Source of the DNA: Bugula neritina
Taxonomy: Eukaryota; Bryozoa; Gymnolaemata; Cheilostomatida; Bugulidae
Reading direction: 5' to 3'
Assembly (NCBI GenBank): GCA_964035545.1
Contig: OZ037767.1
Span: 562,680 to 626,679 of the forward strand
Length of the DNA: 64,000 nt
Numbering within the stretch: the stretch's first letter is position 1
Text below: more model-generated notes on this DNA
What the model was told of the DNA's origin: nothing
What the model saw: only the letters and a program-made list of their open reading frames with translations
Databases searched by the model: none
DNA letters: not shown here

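Overview
This is nuclear DNA from an animal, almost certainly an invertebrate. The protein-coding genes are split by GT-AG introns, the proteins belong to metazoan families (MARK/Par-1 kinase, nesprin, GT31 glycosyltransferase), and the introns are AT-rich. I cannot place the phylum from sequence alone. By rough addition about 19 kb, or 30% of the window, is tandem repeats. Nearly every long intron has its own private minisatellite, with units of roughly 13 to 60 bp.

Layout. At 1-9880 (+) lie the last five exons of a MARK/Par-1 polarity kinase, ending in a highly conserved KA1 domain, with a 3'UTR and poly(A) signal near 10945. The stretch 10971-14995 is intergenic. Two provisional 5' exons (14996-15098 and 16211-16309) may belong to the next gene. 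From 17813 to the window end (+) runs a nesprin (SYNE)-like gene. I traced 67 exons by hand, all joining in phase with no internal stop, for about 12.6 kb of coding sequence (about 4,210 residues). It encodes two calponin-homology domains followed by a long spectrin-like/coiled-coil rod. The C-terminal KASH segment expected of this family would lie beyond the window.

Intron 9 of the nesprin gene carries an intronless antisense beta-1,3-galactosyltransferase-like gene (23042-24082, -). It also carries a complete-looking non-LTR retrotransposon (25347-28910, -) with one unbroken 1049-residue endonuclease/reverse transcriptase ORF, flanked by a 69-bp target-site duplication. Two related MITE-like elements sit in introns 14 and 16.

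The most striking feature is how the minisatellites relate to splice sites. In at least a dozen introns the repeat unit contains the exon-intron junction itself, often with 4 to 21 bases of exon, so the donor or acceptor is copied 2 to 33 times. In three cases (before exon 2, after exon 31, after exon 45) the unit is a multiple of three and the reading frame is open, so use of alternative repeat copies would lengthen the protein by whole 7-, 10- or 11-residue steps.

MARK/Par-1 kinases act on microtubule-associated proteins in cell polarity, and nesprins tether nuclei to actin. Their adjacency here is noted without any claim of functional linkage.
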